DNA of 64,000 nt, taken from positions 24,464 through 88,463 of the forward strand of contig BLLL01000006.1 of assembly GCA_013374015.1 (NCBI GenBank), in the 5' to 3' direction. The position numbers were made by a program, and so were the translations under genes. Of this stretch, positions 18,467 to 29,104 are shown in pieces (within the stretch, counting starts at the first letter, position 1; every line of letters begins with the position of its first letter). Under the pieces are notes generated by a model that was not told where the DNA came from, did not search any database, and was given only the letters and a program-made list of their open reading frames with translations. Source of the DNA: Candidatus Desulfovibrio kirbyi (lineage in GTDB: Bacteria; Desulfobacterota; Desulfovibrionia; Desulfovibrionales; Desulfovibrionaceae).

Positions 18467-19039
18467 TCAATCAGTTTCACGCTTCTCCAGAGGCGGACAT
18501 TCAACCATCCCCTTTTCATCAAAAATACGGATATCCAGTGAAATGTAGCTCCGCGCCAGCGTTTCCACAGAAAGACCCAGCGAAATGTGACGCGCGTCCT
18601 CCACACGCAACCCGGCGAGCCGGCGGGCAGCCTCAAGACCAATCTCGGCAAACGCAGCTATGGGTGTGAGCAATACAGCCGGGCAGATTTTGTAGAGATA
18701 CAGACAACCGTTTGCCAGCACCAGCGGAAAAATGCCGCACGCGGGCGGGCGCCTGACGCGCTCCAAACGGCATCCGCGCTCTGTGGCCGCCTTGCAGCCC
18801 CGCGCGTCCATAAAGGCTGTGGCTCTGTCAAACAGATAAAAATCTTCACTGAGGTTCGGACGGATCTGCTCCGGCAGCAACGCCATGTAAAAAGGATCGC
18901 CGGAATCCTGCGGGCCGCAACAGAAACGGCAGTCGCGGCAATAGTCATTCTGAAGCCAAGACCCCCGCCACCGTAAGCTCCGTCTGCGGGGAAAACGCGC
19001 GCGCCAGAGCGCCAGATACCGCCAAAATCCTTTTGACAT
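18467..19039 (-). CDS. YkgJ-like cysteine-cluster protein
   Basis: NDYCRDCRFCCGPQDSGDPFYMALLPEQI...CKAATERGCRLERVRRPPACGIFPL cysteine cluster. Confidence 0.65.
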   Translation of the reverse strand: MSKGFWRYLALWRARFPRRRSLRWRGSWLQNDYCRDCRFCCGPQDSGDPFYMALLPEQIRPNLSEDFYLFDRATAFMDARGCKAATERGCRLERVRRPPACGIFPLVLANGCLYLYKICPAVLLTPIAAFAEIGLEAARRLAGLRVEDARHISLGLSVETLARSYISLDIRIFDEKGMVECPPLEKRETD

Positions 19040-19187
19040 GACACAACCCGACAAACAAAAAGTTCCCCCTTGGCTACGCCTGAAACAAACGCCTGTCAAA
19101 CAGCGTGGCGCGCTGTTCTCGCCATATTTTCTGATAGTTTTTATCAAATTTTTAAAATACCTAACAAAAATTTCGTGAAAAAAATAA

Positions 19188-19216
19188 TTGCCAAAAACAC
19201 AACTTCAGGCTATTTT
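19188..19216 (+). promoter_or_regulatory. Sigma-70-type promoter for tRNA-Leu
   Basis: TTGCCA-N17-TATTTT 9 nt upstream of the tRNA. Confidence 0.45.
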
Positions 19217-19225
19217 TATGCACGC

Positions 19226-19312
19226 GCCCAAGTGGTGGAATTGGTAGACACGCCAGGTTCAGGGTCTGGTTCTCGCAAGGGAGTGGGAGTTCGAGTCTCC
19301 CTTTGGGCACCA
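19226..19312 (+). tRNA. tRNA-Leu(CAG)
   Basis: GCCCAAGTGGTGGAATTGGTAGACACGCCAGGTTCAGGGTCTGG...GGGAGTTCGAGTCTCCCTTTGGGCACCA; class II with long variable arm, encoded CCA. Confidence 0.96.
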
Positions 19313-19379
19313 AAATCAAAAAACTCCGACAGCGTGCTGCCGGGGTTTGAACATCAAAAAATTTTCAAAAATACGTACT

Positions 19380-19589
19380 TCAGATCTGCTTGCGCACAAC
19401 AGGCTTAACCAGAGCGCCCGAACGCATACATCTAGTACACACCATCAGCGTACGCACCTGTCCGTTGGGAAACTGATGGCGAACGCGTTGCAGATTTGGG
19501 TTAAAACGGCGTTTTGTCTTAATATTTGAATGACTCACCAAATTGCCTGTCTGCGGCTTTTTGCCGCAGAAATCACATTCCTTACTCAT
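19380..19589 (-). CDS. rpmB: 50S ribosomal protein L28
   Basis: [62 protein letters not shown]. Confidence 0.93.
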   Translation of the reverse strand: MSKECDFCGKKPQTGNLVSHSNIKTKRRFNPNLQRVRHQFPNGQVRTLMVCTRCMRSGALVKPVVRKQI

Positions 19590-19923
19590 GTCGGTTACCC
19601 TCCGTATATGTAAAAAATGACGTCCGGCCAAAAAAATCCGTTTTTGCCCGAAACAATAACTGGTTTATATATTATTATATAGCACGCGACCAGTAAAAAA
19701 TAAGCCAAAAATCAGGCGTCGTGACGGCGCAAGCAGATATTGAACAACTTCTGGCCGAGAACGACCTTATTTCGCGTTTACGGGCACGGATGCGGGCAGA
19801 GGCTGAACCGGTTCATTCCATATCAGGCATGTTTATCTATAATGTGAAAAAAAGCAAATCGCGCATAAACTCAATCACGGCAAGGACAACCAGAAAAGCG
19901 GGGCGACTGCCTGTGCATAATGG

Positions 19924-22077
19924 TTAGTCCACACCCTCGCTATCCCGCACAACTTCCAGAATAAACGGCAAAACGCGTATGGCCTCTATCAATTCATAAA
20001 GCTGGGTTGAGTTGCCGACTTCAACAGTAAAATGCAGATTGGCGCGCCCGTCCACTCTGGTTTCCAGCGTAAGCTCGGTAATATTGACCTTGTTTTTTGC
20101 CAGAATCTGCGTCACTGCGGCCAGCACGCCGTGTTCATTTTTCGCGATAATAAAGATACCCGCTTCATAGGGCTTTTGCTCCCCGTTGCTCCAATGGACG
20201 CTGAGGATCCTTTCGGTCTCCATATTCGCCACATTGGGACAGTCGTTCCGGTGCACGCTGATGCCCATGCCGCGGCTGATATAGCCCACAATGGCGTCTC
20301 CGGGCACGGGATTACAGCATTTGGCAAAGCGCATCAGCACATCGTTCACTCCGGAAACCGTCACGCCTTCACTTTTGCGCTGCCCCCCGTCTTTTGCCAC
20401 GGAAGGAGGGGCGACCGTAGCCGCAACCTCTTCAGGGTGCAGCACAGCGTACAAACGATTCAGCACACGGCGCGGCGTCACGCCGGCATACCCCACAGCC
20501 GCTACCAACTCGTCCACGTTTTCATAGTTCAGATCGTGCGCGACAAGTGCCAGATGCCCGTCTTTGAGCGCCTTGCCCACATTCAGGCTCACTTTGCGCC
20601 CTTCTTTTTCCAGCATTTCACGGCCAAGGGCAATAGCGTGGGTGCGCTCCTCGGTGCGCAGATAGTGTTGAATCCGGTTACGCGCCTTGGCTGTTTTGAC
20701 AAGTTTGAGCCAGTCACGGTTGGGATTACGCGCGGAATCAGTTATGATTTCAACGCAATCACCATTTTTAAGTTCTGTATGCAGGGGCACAAGACGCCCG
20801 TTGACCTTGGCGCCGGCGCAGTGCTGCCCCACCTGCGTATGGATAAGATACGCAAAATCCAGCGGCATCGCCCCTTCCGGCAGTTCCTTGATATCGCCGG
20901 CAGGGGTATAGATGTACACTTCGTCCTTGAACAGATCCATTTTAAGAGAACGCATGAACTCGCGGGAATCCGCTTCTTCGCTCTGGCGCTCAAAAATTTC
21001 GCGCAGCCACGAAAACTGCTCCAGATCCCTGCTGTGGATGCGCCCGTTTTCCTTATAAACCCAATGCGCGGCAACGCCGTGCTCCGCCTGCTTGTGCATG
21101 TCTTCGGTACGGATCTGGATTTCGATGCGCTCGCCCTCAGGCCCGATGACGGTAGTGTGCAGGCTGCGGTATCCATTGGATTTCGGCATGGAAATATAGT
21201 CTTTAAAGCGTCCGTGCACAGGCCGCCACTGGGAATGCACAAGCCCAAGCACTGCGTAACAGTCCTTGATATCGTCAACCAGCACTCTGAACGCCATAAT
21301 ATCGTGCATCTCATCCAGCGCCAGGGACTGGGACTGCATTTTCTTGTAAATACTGTATAAATGCTTGATTCGTCCGTACACGTCGCCGTGGATGCCGTTG
21401 GAAGCCAAAAGGTCGGTAATAAGACTCACCACCTTGTCGATAATCTGCTTTTCAACGACCTTGTGCGTTTCCAGCCAATGGCTGATCTGATTGAATACGT
21501 CCGGCCACAGATACTGAAGACTCAAATCCTCCAGATCGCGTTTCAGACTGTGCAGCCCGAGACGGTTTGCCAGAGGCGCGTAAATATCCATTGTTTCCTG
21601 GGCGATACGACGCTGTTTGTGGACTTTCTGAAAATTCAGGGTGCGCATGTTGTGCAGACGATCCGCCAGCTTGACCATAAGCACACGCACATCGTGGCTC
21701 ATGGCAAGAATCATCTTGCGGATATTCTCCGCCTGCGCCTCTTCCTTGTTTTCAAAAGGAATGAGGCTTATCTTGGTAACGCCGTCAACTAGATCCGCCA
21801 CATTCTCGCCAAAATTCTCTTCAATGCCCTCAAGATTCGCCTTGGTGTCCTCAATGGTATCGTGCAGCAAGCCTGCGGCAATCGTGGCTTCATCAAAGCC
21901 CATCTCCACAAGGGCACTTGCCACGGCCAACGGATGCGAGAGGTACTGCTCCCCGGAAAGCCGCGTCTGGCCGGCATGGGCGGCGGCGGCAAACACATAG
22001 GCGCGCTGTATCAGCTCCAAATCCGCGTTCGGGTTATTGGCTGAAACAGCGTCAAGAATTTCCTGAATACGAATCAT
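19924..22077 (-). CDS. RelA/SpoT bifunctional (p)ppGpp synthetase/hydrolase
   Basis: HD hydrolase (AAGLLHDTIEDTKANLEGI), synthetase (HDIMAFRVLVDDIKDCYAVLGLVHSQWRPVHGRFKDYISMPKSNGYRSLHTT), TGS and ACT domains; 717 aa. Confidence 0.95.
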   Translation of the reverse strand: MIRIQEILDAVSANNPNADLELIQRAYVFAAAAHAGQTRLSGEQYLSHPLAVASALVEMGFDEATIAAGLLHDTIEDTKANLEGIEENFGENVADLVDGVTKISLIPFENKEEAQAENIRKMILAMSHDVRVLMVKLADRLHNMRTLNFQKVHKQRRIAQETMDIYAPLANRLGLHSLKRDLEDLSLQYLWPDVFNQISHWLETHKVVEKQIIDKVVSLITDLLASNGIHGDVYGRIKHLYSIYKKMQSQSLALDEMHDIMAFRVLVDDIKDCYAVLGLVHSQWRPVHGRFKDYISMPKSNGYRSLHTTVIGPEGERIEIQIRTEDMHKQAEHGVAAHWVYKENGRIHSRDLEQFSWLREIFERQSEEADSREFMRSLKMDLFKDEVYIYTPAGDIKELPEGAMPLDFAYLIHTQVGQHCAGAKVNGRLVPLHTELKNGDCVEIITDSARNPNRDWLKLVKTAKARNRIQHYLRTEERTHAIALGREMLEKEGRKVSLNVGKALKDGHLALVAHDLNYENVDELVAAVGYAGVTPRRVLNRLYAVLHPEEVAATVAPPSVAKDGGQRKSEGVTVSGVNDVLMRFAKCCNPVPGDAIVGYISRGMGISVHRNDCPNVANMETERILSVHWSNGEQKPYEAGIFIIAKNEHGVLAAVTQILAKNKVNITELTLETRVDGRANLHFTVEVGNSTQLYELIEAIRVLPFILEVVRDSEGVD

Positions 22078-22197
22078 GCGTCCTCTCCGGCTGCGACTTC
22101 AAACAGAGGCTTGCAGTATGTCTGCACCAAGGCGCAAATGTCAACGCCCTTGAAGCGTCGTCGGAAATCCGGCCCCTTTGCAAAAGGCAAAAAATCC

Positions 22198-22431
22198 TCA
22201 AGGCACACAAACGACGCGGGAGTCGCTAGTTTGGTTGACGTTGGTCCAAACGTCATAGCTGCCGTCATCGATAACCCAAGAGATGCCGACGATGTCAGTC
22301 TCTGTGCCCGTCCAATAAGTCGGAGGCATGAACAATTCAGAGCGCCGAAACCTTCCACCGGCGCCGGCGCTGCAAACAGTGCGGATATAGCTGGAAGTAG
22401 TGAAATTCCCGAATTTGACAATATCTTTCAA
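22198..22431 (-). pseudogene. Possible C-terminal remnant of a DUF1566/Lcl-like domain protein
   Basis: ...FRRSELFMPPTYWTGTETDIVGISWVIDDGSYDVWTNVNQTSDSRVVCVP* resembles the YW[ST]STE...AW.VDF..G.....DSR.VRCV ending of that domain; only a TTG start and no upstream N-terminus. Confidence 0.4.
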
Positions 22432-22492
22432 ATTACGATAGCATGAAGTGGCATTGATGTAATTATTCTGTGATTCTTAACTTTTCTGGTGT

Positions 22493-25012
22493 TTGCAGAT
22501 GACGCATCTTCGTTATGATCCCCAATGGGTGGAAAAAAAATGGCAGGCAATCTGGGGGGCGGTCAACGGCTTTGCCGTTGACGCCGTTTTGGACAAGCCA
22601 AAATATTATGTGCTTGAAATGTTTCCTTATCCTTCCGGCAATATACATATGGGGCATGTGCGCAATTATTCCATCGGCGATGTGGTGGCGCGCTGCAAGC
22701 GCATGCAGGGATTTAACGTGCTGCATCCTATGGGGTGGGACGCCTTTGGGCTACCGGCGGAAAATGCGGCCATCAAACACCGGACACACCCCGTACAATG
22801 GACGTATGCCAATATTGACGCGATGCGCGCCCAGCTTAAACGGCTGGGGTATTCCTATGACTGGGCGCGGGAAATCGCCACCTGCAGGCCGGAATATTAT
22901 CGATGGGAACAGGTATTTTTTTTGCGTCTTCTGCAAAAAGGCCTTGTGTATCGTAAAAAATCGTCGCAAAACTGGTGCCCTTCCTGCAATACCGTACTGG
23001 CCAACGAACAGGTGATTGAGGGTTTGTGCTGGCGTTGTGACAGCCGCGTTGAGCAAAAGGACCTTGAGCAGTGGTTTTTGAAAATCACCGCATACGGGGA
23101 CGAACTGCTCAACGATCTTTCCCGGTTGGAAAGCGGTTGGCCTGCCCGTGTGCTCGCCATGCAGCGTAACTGGATAGGCAAATCAGTTGGCGCTACAGTA
23201 CGCTTTGGCCTTGTCAAAACACATGCGGAGGCGTCCGCCATAGAGGTGTTCACCACGCGTCCGGACACGCTTTTTGGGGTAACGTTTATAACGCTCGCAC
23301 CGGAGCATCCGTTGGTGGAATCTCTTATTGCAGGGCACGCCAAAGCGGATGTGGTGCGCGCCTTTGTAAAACGTATACGGAATATGGACCGTATCGACCG
23401 CCAGTCCGATATACTGGAAAAAGAGGGCGTTTTTACAGGGGCGTATGCGTTGCATCCGTTTACCGGCGAGCGGTTGCCGTTGTGGCTGAGCAATTTTGTG
23501 CTGGCCGATTATGGTTCCGGCGCTGTTATGGGTGTGCCGGCGCACGATCAGCGCGATTTTGATTTTGCCCGCAAGTACGGCCTGCCTGTGCGTGTTGTTG
23601 TCTGTCCGCGCGGGGAAGCGCCTGACGCGGATACTATGGATTCGGCGTACACCGGCGACGGGCACATGGTCAATTCCGGCAGTTTTGACGGCCTGCGGAG
23701 TGAAGACGGCAAAAAAGCCGTGGCCGATGCCCTGACCCGTGAGGGCAAAGGCGCCGCCGATACGCAGTTTCGCCTCCGGGACTGGAACATATCGCGTCAA
23801 CGGTACTGGGGCGCTCCCATTCCTGTCGTGTATTGCGAAACGTGTGGCCATGTGCCGGAAAAAGAAGAGAATTTGCCCGTCCTTCTGCCCCTTGACGCGC
23901 TGATTGGCGCTGACGGGCGTTCTCCGCTGCCGGACACGCCATCATTTGTTGATTGCGTTTGTCCGAAGTGCGGTGCTCCGGCCAGACGCGAAACAGACAC
24001 TATGGACACTTTTGTGGAGTCCTCCTGGTACTTCGCGCGCTACACTGACGCCCGCAACGCGAATGCCCCTTTCAGCCGCGACGCGCTGAACTACTGGCTG
24101 CCTGTGGACCAGTACATCGGCGGTGTGGAGCACGCCATACTGCATCTGCTATATTCCCGTTTTTTTACCAGAGTGTTGCGCGACATGGGCTTTTTCCCGG
24201 GAGATTTGTCTGAGCCTTTCACGAATCTGCTCACTCAGGGCATGGTGCTGAAAGACGGTTTCAAGATGTCAAAATCCAAAGGGAATATCGTAGACCCAAC
24301 GGAGATGATCACACAATACGGCGCGGACGCCGTGCGTCTGTTCTGCCTGTTTGCCGCGCCACCGGAGAGGGATTTTGACTGGTCAGCCGCGGGCATTGAA
24401 GGCGCGTTTCGGTTTTTGGGGCGTGTGTGGCGTTTGTTTGTGGAAGAACACGCAAGGATTTTGCCGCTCACCGCCTGCTGCGCGACCGAAGGTGATGTCC
24501 GCGATGAGCAGGCTGCCGCGTTGCGCCGCAAAGAACATTTGACCGTAAAAAAAGTCGGGGATGACATGGGTGAGCGTTTTCAGTTCAACACTGCCATCGC
24601 TGCCGTTATGGAACTGGTCAACGCCATGTATATTGCCCGTGATACCCTGACCATGGGCGAAGCTGACCGCCGTATTTTTTCCTCGGCAATGGCTACGGTG
24701 CTGACGCTGCTTTCGCCGATTACGCCGCATATTTGTGAGGAGTTGTGGGAGCGTATCGGACATTCCACGCGTATTTTCGACCAGACCTGGCCTGTCTGGG
24801 ACCCTTCCGCTACTACGCGGCAAGTTCTGACCGTTGCCCTGCAGGTGAACGGCAAGCTACGGGGCACGCTGGAGGCGCCTGCGGGAGCGGGCAAAGACGT
24901 TCTGGAGCAGTTGGCGCTGGCGGATGCTTCGGTAAAGCGGCATACTGAAGGCTTGACAGTGTGCAGGGTTGTTGTTGTCGCCGGCAAACTAGTCAACGTG
25001 GTTGCCGGATAG
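22493..25012 (+). CDS. leuS: Leucyl-tRNA synthetase
   Basis: MFPYPSGNIHMGHVRNYSIGDV (HIGH), GFKMSKSKGNIVDP (KMSKS); 839 aa. Confidence 0.97.
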   Translation: MQMTHLRYDPQWVEKKWQAIWGAVNGFAVDAVLDKPKYYVLEMFPYPSGNIHMGHVRNYSIGDVVARCKRMQGFNVLHPMGWDAFGLPAENAAIKHRTHPVQWTYANIDAMRAQLKRLGYSYDWAREIATCRPEYYRWEQVFFLRLLQKGLVYRKKSSQNWCPSCNTVLANEQVIEGLCWRCDSRVEQKDLEQWFLKITAYGDELLNDLSRLESGWPARVLAMQRNWIGKSVGATVRFGLVKTHAEASAIEVFTTRPDTLFGVTFITLAPEHPLVESLIAGHAKADVVRAFVKRIRNMDRIDRQSDILEKEGVFTGAYALHPFTGERLPLWLSNFVLADYGSGAVMGVPAHDQRDFDFARKYGLPVRVVVCPRGEAPDADTMDSAYTGDGHMVNSGSFDGLRSEDGKKAVADALTREGKGAADTQFRLRDWNISRQRYWGAPIPVVYCETCGHVPEKEENLPVLLPLDALIGADGRSPLPDTPSFVDCVCPKCGAPARRETDTMDTFVESSWYFARYTDARNANAPFSRDALNYWLPVDQYIGGVEHAILHLLYSRFFTRVLRDMGFFPGDLSEPFTNLLTQGMVLKDGFKMSKSKGNIVDPTEMITQYGADAVRLFCLFAAPPERDFDWSAAGIEGAFRFLGRVWRLFVEEHARILPLTACCATEGDVRDEQAAALRRKEHLTVKKVGDDMGERFQFNTAIAAVMELVNAMYIARDTLTMGEADRRIFSSAMATVLTLLSPITPHICEELWERIGHSTRIFDQTWPVWDPSATTRQVLTVALQVNGKLRGTLEAPAGAGKDVLEQLALADASVKRHTEGLTVCRVVVVAGKLVNVVAG

Positions 25013-25015
25013 CCA

Positions 25016-25984
25016 ATGCCCGCCGACAAGCCGGGTTTCAATTTTTTACTCTGTCCGGACAGCCTGCTGCTCCGTACGCGCCTTAGACACATGGCTTCGA
25101 CTACTGCAGGCGGCAACGCGTGGGAAGAATACGTTTATTGGGGAGATGAAGAACCGCAGGCCGCTTTTTGGGATAATCTCACCCTTTGCGGCATGGTTGC
25201 GACAGATCGCGTGCTTATTGTACGCCAGGCGCACCAATGGCCGGCAACGGTCTGGAAAAAGATTTCACAGGCCTTGGCGCGTCCGTCCGCTCAGTGCCGG
25301 CCTTTTTTTTGTCTGGAAATGAAATGGGAAAAAGGCAAACCGAAGCTGCCCGCGCATATCAGCAAGCTGCGGTGTTTCGCGTACGCTGATTCGCATAGCT
25401 GGATATGGCGGCATCCGGGATTGACTGAACACAGTGTTGGAAAATATGTGCGGGATCGCGCCGGGGAACTTGAGCTTGAGTTTGCAGCCGACGCCCTGAA
25501 GCAGTTTTGTGTTTCAGTGTTGCCTGATGCCAGCGCTGTTGAAACCGAATTGCAAAAATTTGCGCTTTTGTGCGGCGCAGGGCGGAAAAAGGTCACAACG
25601 GATATGGTGTCCGCCTCAGCTTTAAGCCTAGAATGCAATATTTTTGCCTGTATTCGACATATGGAAGAGGGGAACGCGCTCGCGCTCTGGAAAGAAATGG
25701 CGCGAAGCACTGACAGTGACAACCTTTTTTTCCGGCTGCTGGTGTTTTTGGAACGTGAAATGCGTTTGTTCTGGAATATTCTGGCCGGTGAAGACGTGCG
25801 TCTGTATCCAGCTGAAAGCGCTTTCAAACGCGCTCTGGCCAGACGCATTGGATTTTGTGGCGTGGCCGAAGGGATGGTTCGCGTGATGGAAGCTGAATGG
25901 CAGGTTAAAAACGGCGCTCGCACTACAGAGCAAAGCCTTGCCTTTCTCGTGGTACAATTGACGGATTTATTCCGAAATACCTGA
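25016..25984 (+). CDS. holA: DNA polymerase III delta subunit
   Basis: Size, position after leuS, and C-terminal ...LFFRLLVFLEREMRLFWNILAG... pattern of HolA. Confidence 0.7.
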   Translation: MPADKPGFNFLLCPDSLLLRTRLRHMASTTAGGNAWEEYVYWGDEEPQAAFWDNLTLCGMVATDRVLIVRQAHQWPATVWKKISQALARPSAQCRPFFCLEMKWEKGKPKLPAHISKLRCFAYADSHSWIWRHPGLTEHSVGKYVRDRAGELELEFAADALKQFCVSVLPDASAVETELQKFALLCGAGRKKVTTDMVSASALSLECNIFACIRHMEEGNALALWKEMARSTDSDNLFFRLLVFLEREMRLFWNILAGEDVRLYPAESAFKRALARRIGFCGVAEGMVRVMEAEWQVKNGARTTEQSLAFLVVQLTDLFRNT

Positions 25985-26022
25985 CTCAACTCCTTGCCTA
26001 TCCTTACAGGACTTCTTATTGT

Positions 26023-26724
26023 ATGTTGGAAGAAAATTTCTCAGCCAGAGGGCACCGGAGTCGTCTGCGCACGCGTTTTGAGCGCGACTCTGCAGTTATG
26101 GCGGATTATGAAGTTCTTGAGCTTCTGCTTGGCTACGGATTGACAAGAAAGAATACCAAGCCACTGGCAAAAGAATTGTTGCGGCGTTTCGGCAGTATCC
26201 GTGGCGTGTTGAATGCCCGGTCGGACGAACTGCTTGATGTTCCCGGCTTTGGCGCGGGGCTTATGAGTCTTTGGCTGGTAGTGCGTGAGGTTTTGTCCCG
26301 CCATGCCGATTCGGCGGCGCGCCGCCGTGAGGAACTGGTCACGCCGGACGCTGTGGTGTGCATGGCAAGAGCGCGTCTTGCCGGATGCGCGTATGAGGAA
26401 TGCTGGCTGGCGCTTGTGGACGGACGCAGCAGACTGATAGCCTGGAAGAGACTGTGTCGCGGCGGCGTGAGCGCGGTTGCCGTGCAGCCGGGAGATGTGC
26501 TTGAAAGGGCGCTTGCGCACAAGGCGGCGGGGATTATTCTGGTGCACAATCATCCCGGCGGCTGTCCAACTCCCTCCCGTTCAGATATTGATCTGACAGA
26601 GGAACTGCGCCAACTGTCTCCACGATTAGGTGTGCGTTTTTTAGATCATATTATTGTTACTGATGAAGACTGTTACAGTCTGGCACAGAACAGAGTTATC
26701 CGCCGACAGTCGGGGAGCGTATGA
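26023..26724 (+). CDS. radC: RadC family JAB-domain protein
   Basis: ILVHNHPGGCPTPSRSDIDLTEEL...FLDHIIVTDEDCYSL. Confidence 0.9.
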   Translation: MLEENFSARGHRSRLRTRFERDSAVMADYEVLELLLGYGLTRKNTKPLAKELLRRFGSIRGVLNARSDELLDVPGFGAGLMSLWLVVREVLSRHADSAARRREELVTPDAVVCMARARLAGCAYEECWLALVDGRSRLIAWKRLCRGGVSAVAVQPGDVLERALAHKAAGIILVHNHPGGCPTPSRSDIDLTEELRQLSPRLGVRFLDHIIVTDEDCYSLAQNRVIRRQSGSV

Positions 26725-29091
26725 ATGGGTAAAACGAAGGACAAGGAAACCGTTGAGCACGAGATGCCAACTGTATTGCCGGTTTTGCCGGTGCGCGATG
26801 TGGTCATATTCAACTATATGATTTTGCCGCTCTTTATTGGTCGGGACAAGTCTGTGCAGGCTGTGGAATCCACCCTGAAGTCCAGCCGGCATCTGTTTGT
26901 TTGCGCACAGCGTGAGGAAGGCATTGAAGACCCAACGCCTGAGGACATGTATTCAACAGGCACTATTGTGCAGGTCATGCGTATGCTCAAGATGCCGGAT
27001 TCACGGGTTAAAATTCTTGTACAGGGCGTGAGTCGCGCGCGTATAAAAGAATATTCCCAGACAGAACCATATCTTGAGGCGCATATTGAGGTAGTGCCTG
27101 AAGTCACGCCCGCAACGGACGCCGCTGTCGAGGCTCTGTTGCGCGCTGCCCGCGAACAGAGCGAAAAAGTTTTTTCTCTGCGCGGCATGACCTCTCCGGA
27201 TATGTTGGCCGTGTTGCAGGGAGTTGATGAGCCGGGGCGTCTGGCGGATTTGATCGCCGCAAATATGCGGCTGAAACTTGCCGATGCCCAGCAAATCCTG
27301 GAAGCGGACGATGCGCTGGAAAGGCTTTCTTTGGTTAATTCTCAGCTTCAGCATGAAGTGGAGGTGGCGACAGTACAGGCGCGCATTCAGAGTTCCGCCC
27401 GCGAGGGCATGGATAAAGCCCAGAAAGATTATTTTTTGCGCGAGCAGATGAAGGCCATTCGTCATGAATTGGGCGACAAGGATGAAGACGCTGAAGAAGA
27501 TCTGGATTTATTGAAAAAGGCGTTGGACAAAGTGGGTCTTCCAAAGGATGTGCGCAAGGAGGCGAACAAGCAGTTACGGCGCTTGTCCAGTATGCACGCG
27601 GATTCCTCGGAAGCCAATGTTGTGCGAACGTATCTGGACTGGCTTGTGGAATTGCCGTGGAAAAAACTTTCGCGTGATCGTCTTGACATTGCCTATGCAA
27701 AACAGGTGTTGGATGAGGACCACTGCGGGCTGGACAAAGTTAAAGGCCGTATTCTGGAGTTTTTGAGCGTGCGCAAGCTTAATCCCGGATCCAAGGGACC
27801 TATTCTTTGTTTTACCGGGCCTCCCGGTGTGGGCAAGACTTCCCTTGGCCGTTCAATCGCACGGGCGCTGGGGCGTAAATTTCAGCGTCTGTCTCTGGGA
27901 GGGATGCACGATGAGGCCGAAATCCGCGGGCACAGACGTACCTATATCGGTTCCATGCCGGGCCGTATCATACAGGCGCTCAAACAGGCCGGAACGCGCA
28001 ATCCTGTCATTGTGCTGGATGAAGTGGACAAGCTCGGCACGGATTTTCGTGGAGATCCCTCCTCAGCCCTACTTGAGGTGCTGGACCCGGAACAAAATCA
28101 TACTTTCAGCGATCATTATCTGAATGTCCCCTTTGACTTGTCCAGAGTTATGTTTCTTTGTACGGCCAATCATCTGGATACCATCCCCGCGCCCCTGCGT
28201 GACCGCATGGAGGTTATTCCCCTTACCGGATACACAATGCAGGAAAAAGTGGAGATAGCCCATAAGCACTTGTTGCCGAAGAAAATTTTGGAAAACGGCC
28301 TCAAGGCGCGTGACGTTGTGGTGAGCGATGCCGCTGTGGAGCGGATGATCAGAGAATACACGCGTGAAGCCGGTTTGCGTAACATTGAACGTGAACTCGC
28401 CGCCGTGTGCCGTAAACTTGCCCGCCGCAGGGCCGAAGGAAAAAAAGGGGTGTTTTCCATAGATGTCAATGAGATCGCAAAGCTGTTGGGCGTACCGCGT
28501 TTTATGGAAGATGAAAAAGAAAAGCGTCTGATGCCCGGCATGGCGCTTGGTCTGGCATGGACTCCTGCCGGCGGCGATGTGCTTACCGTGGAAACGAGCG
28601 TTATGAAAGGCAAGGGCGGATTGACGCTGACAGGGCAGCTGGGCGATGTGATGAAGGAAAGCGCCCAAGCTGCCTTGAGCTATATCCGCAGCCATGCGGA
28701 GAGCTTGGGAATTGATCCGGCATTTGCCGTGAAGCGTGACATACATGTGCATGTGCCCGCCGGCGCGACCCCAAAGGACGGCCCTTCGGCGGGCGTTACG
28801 CTGACAACGGCGATCATCTCCGCTCTGAACGGGCGCAGGGTTCGCGCAGACATTTGCATGACGGGTGAAATTACTTTACAGGGACGCGTGTTGCCCGTGG
28901 GCGGCATCAAGGAAAAAATTTTGGCTGGCGTGGCACGTGGTTTGAAACATGTGATTCTGCCGCAGCAAAATATAAAAGACTTGGAAGACGTACCCAAGGA
29001 TTTGCTCAAGCGTATCAAAGTGCATTCCGTGCACCATTTTGATGACCTGCTCCCCCTGATTTTTGAAGACAGGGGCAAACAGGCGCACTGA
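26725..29091 (+). CDS. lon: ATP-dependent protease La
   Basis: LCFTGPPGVGKTSLGRSIARALGRKFQRLSLGGMHDEAEIRGHRRTYIGSMPGRI; DGPSAGVTLTTAI catalytic Ser. Confidence 0.97.
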   Translation: MGKTKDKETVEHEMPTVLPVLPVRDVVIFNYMILPLFIGRDKSVQAVESTLKSSRHLFVCAQREEGIEDPTPEDMYSTGTIVQVMRMLKMPDSRVKILVQGVSRARIKEYSQTEPYLEAHIEVVPEVTPATDAAVEALLRAAREQSEKVFSLRGMTSPDMLAVLQGVDEPGRLADLIAANMRLKLADAQQILEADDALERLSLVNSQLQHEVEVATVQARIQSSAREGMDKAQKDYFLREQMKAIRHELGDKDEDAEEDLDLLKKALDKVGLPKDVRKEANKQLRRLSSMHADSSEANVVRTYLDWLVELPWKKLSRDRLDIAYAKQVLDEDHCGLDKVKGRILEFLSVRKLNPGSKGPILCFTGPPGVGKTSLGRSIARALGRKFQRLSLGGMHDEAEIRGHRRTYIGSMPGRIIQALKQAGTRNPVIVLDEVDKLGTDFRGDPSSALLEVLDPEQNHTFSDHYLNVPFDLSRVMFLCTANHLDTIPAPLRDRMEVIPLTGYTMQEKVEIAHKHLLPKKILENGLKARDVVVSDAAVERMIREYTREAGLRNIERELAAVCRKLARRRAEGKKGVFSIDVNEIAKLLGVPRFMEDEKEKRLMPGMALGLAWTPAGGDVLTVETSVMKGKGGLTLTGQLGDVMKESAQAALSYIRSHAESLGIDPAFAVKRDIHVHVPAGATPKDGPSAGVTLTTAIISALNGRRVRADICMTGEITLQGRVLPVGGIKEKILAGVARGLKHVILPQQNIKDLEDVPKDLLKRIKVHSVHHFDDLLPLIFEDRGKQAH

Positions 29092-29104
29092 TCACGTGGA
29101 GCGC

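Noticed and set aside
19721-19927. 68-aa plus ORF MTAQADIEQLLAENDLISRLRARMRAEAEPVHS...
   Set aside because: Could be a relic, but no family recognised and no clear RBS or conservation evidence.
20032-21360. 442-aa plus ORF in the track
   Set aside because: Antisense shadow of relA/spoT with no recognisable domain.
26023-26724. radC as a mobile or defence gene
   Set aside because: Located in a tight core operon-like run leuS-holA-radC-lon-ispG.
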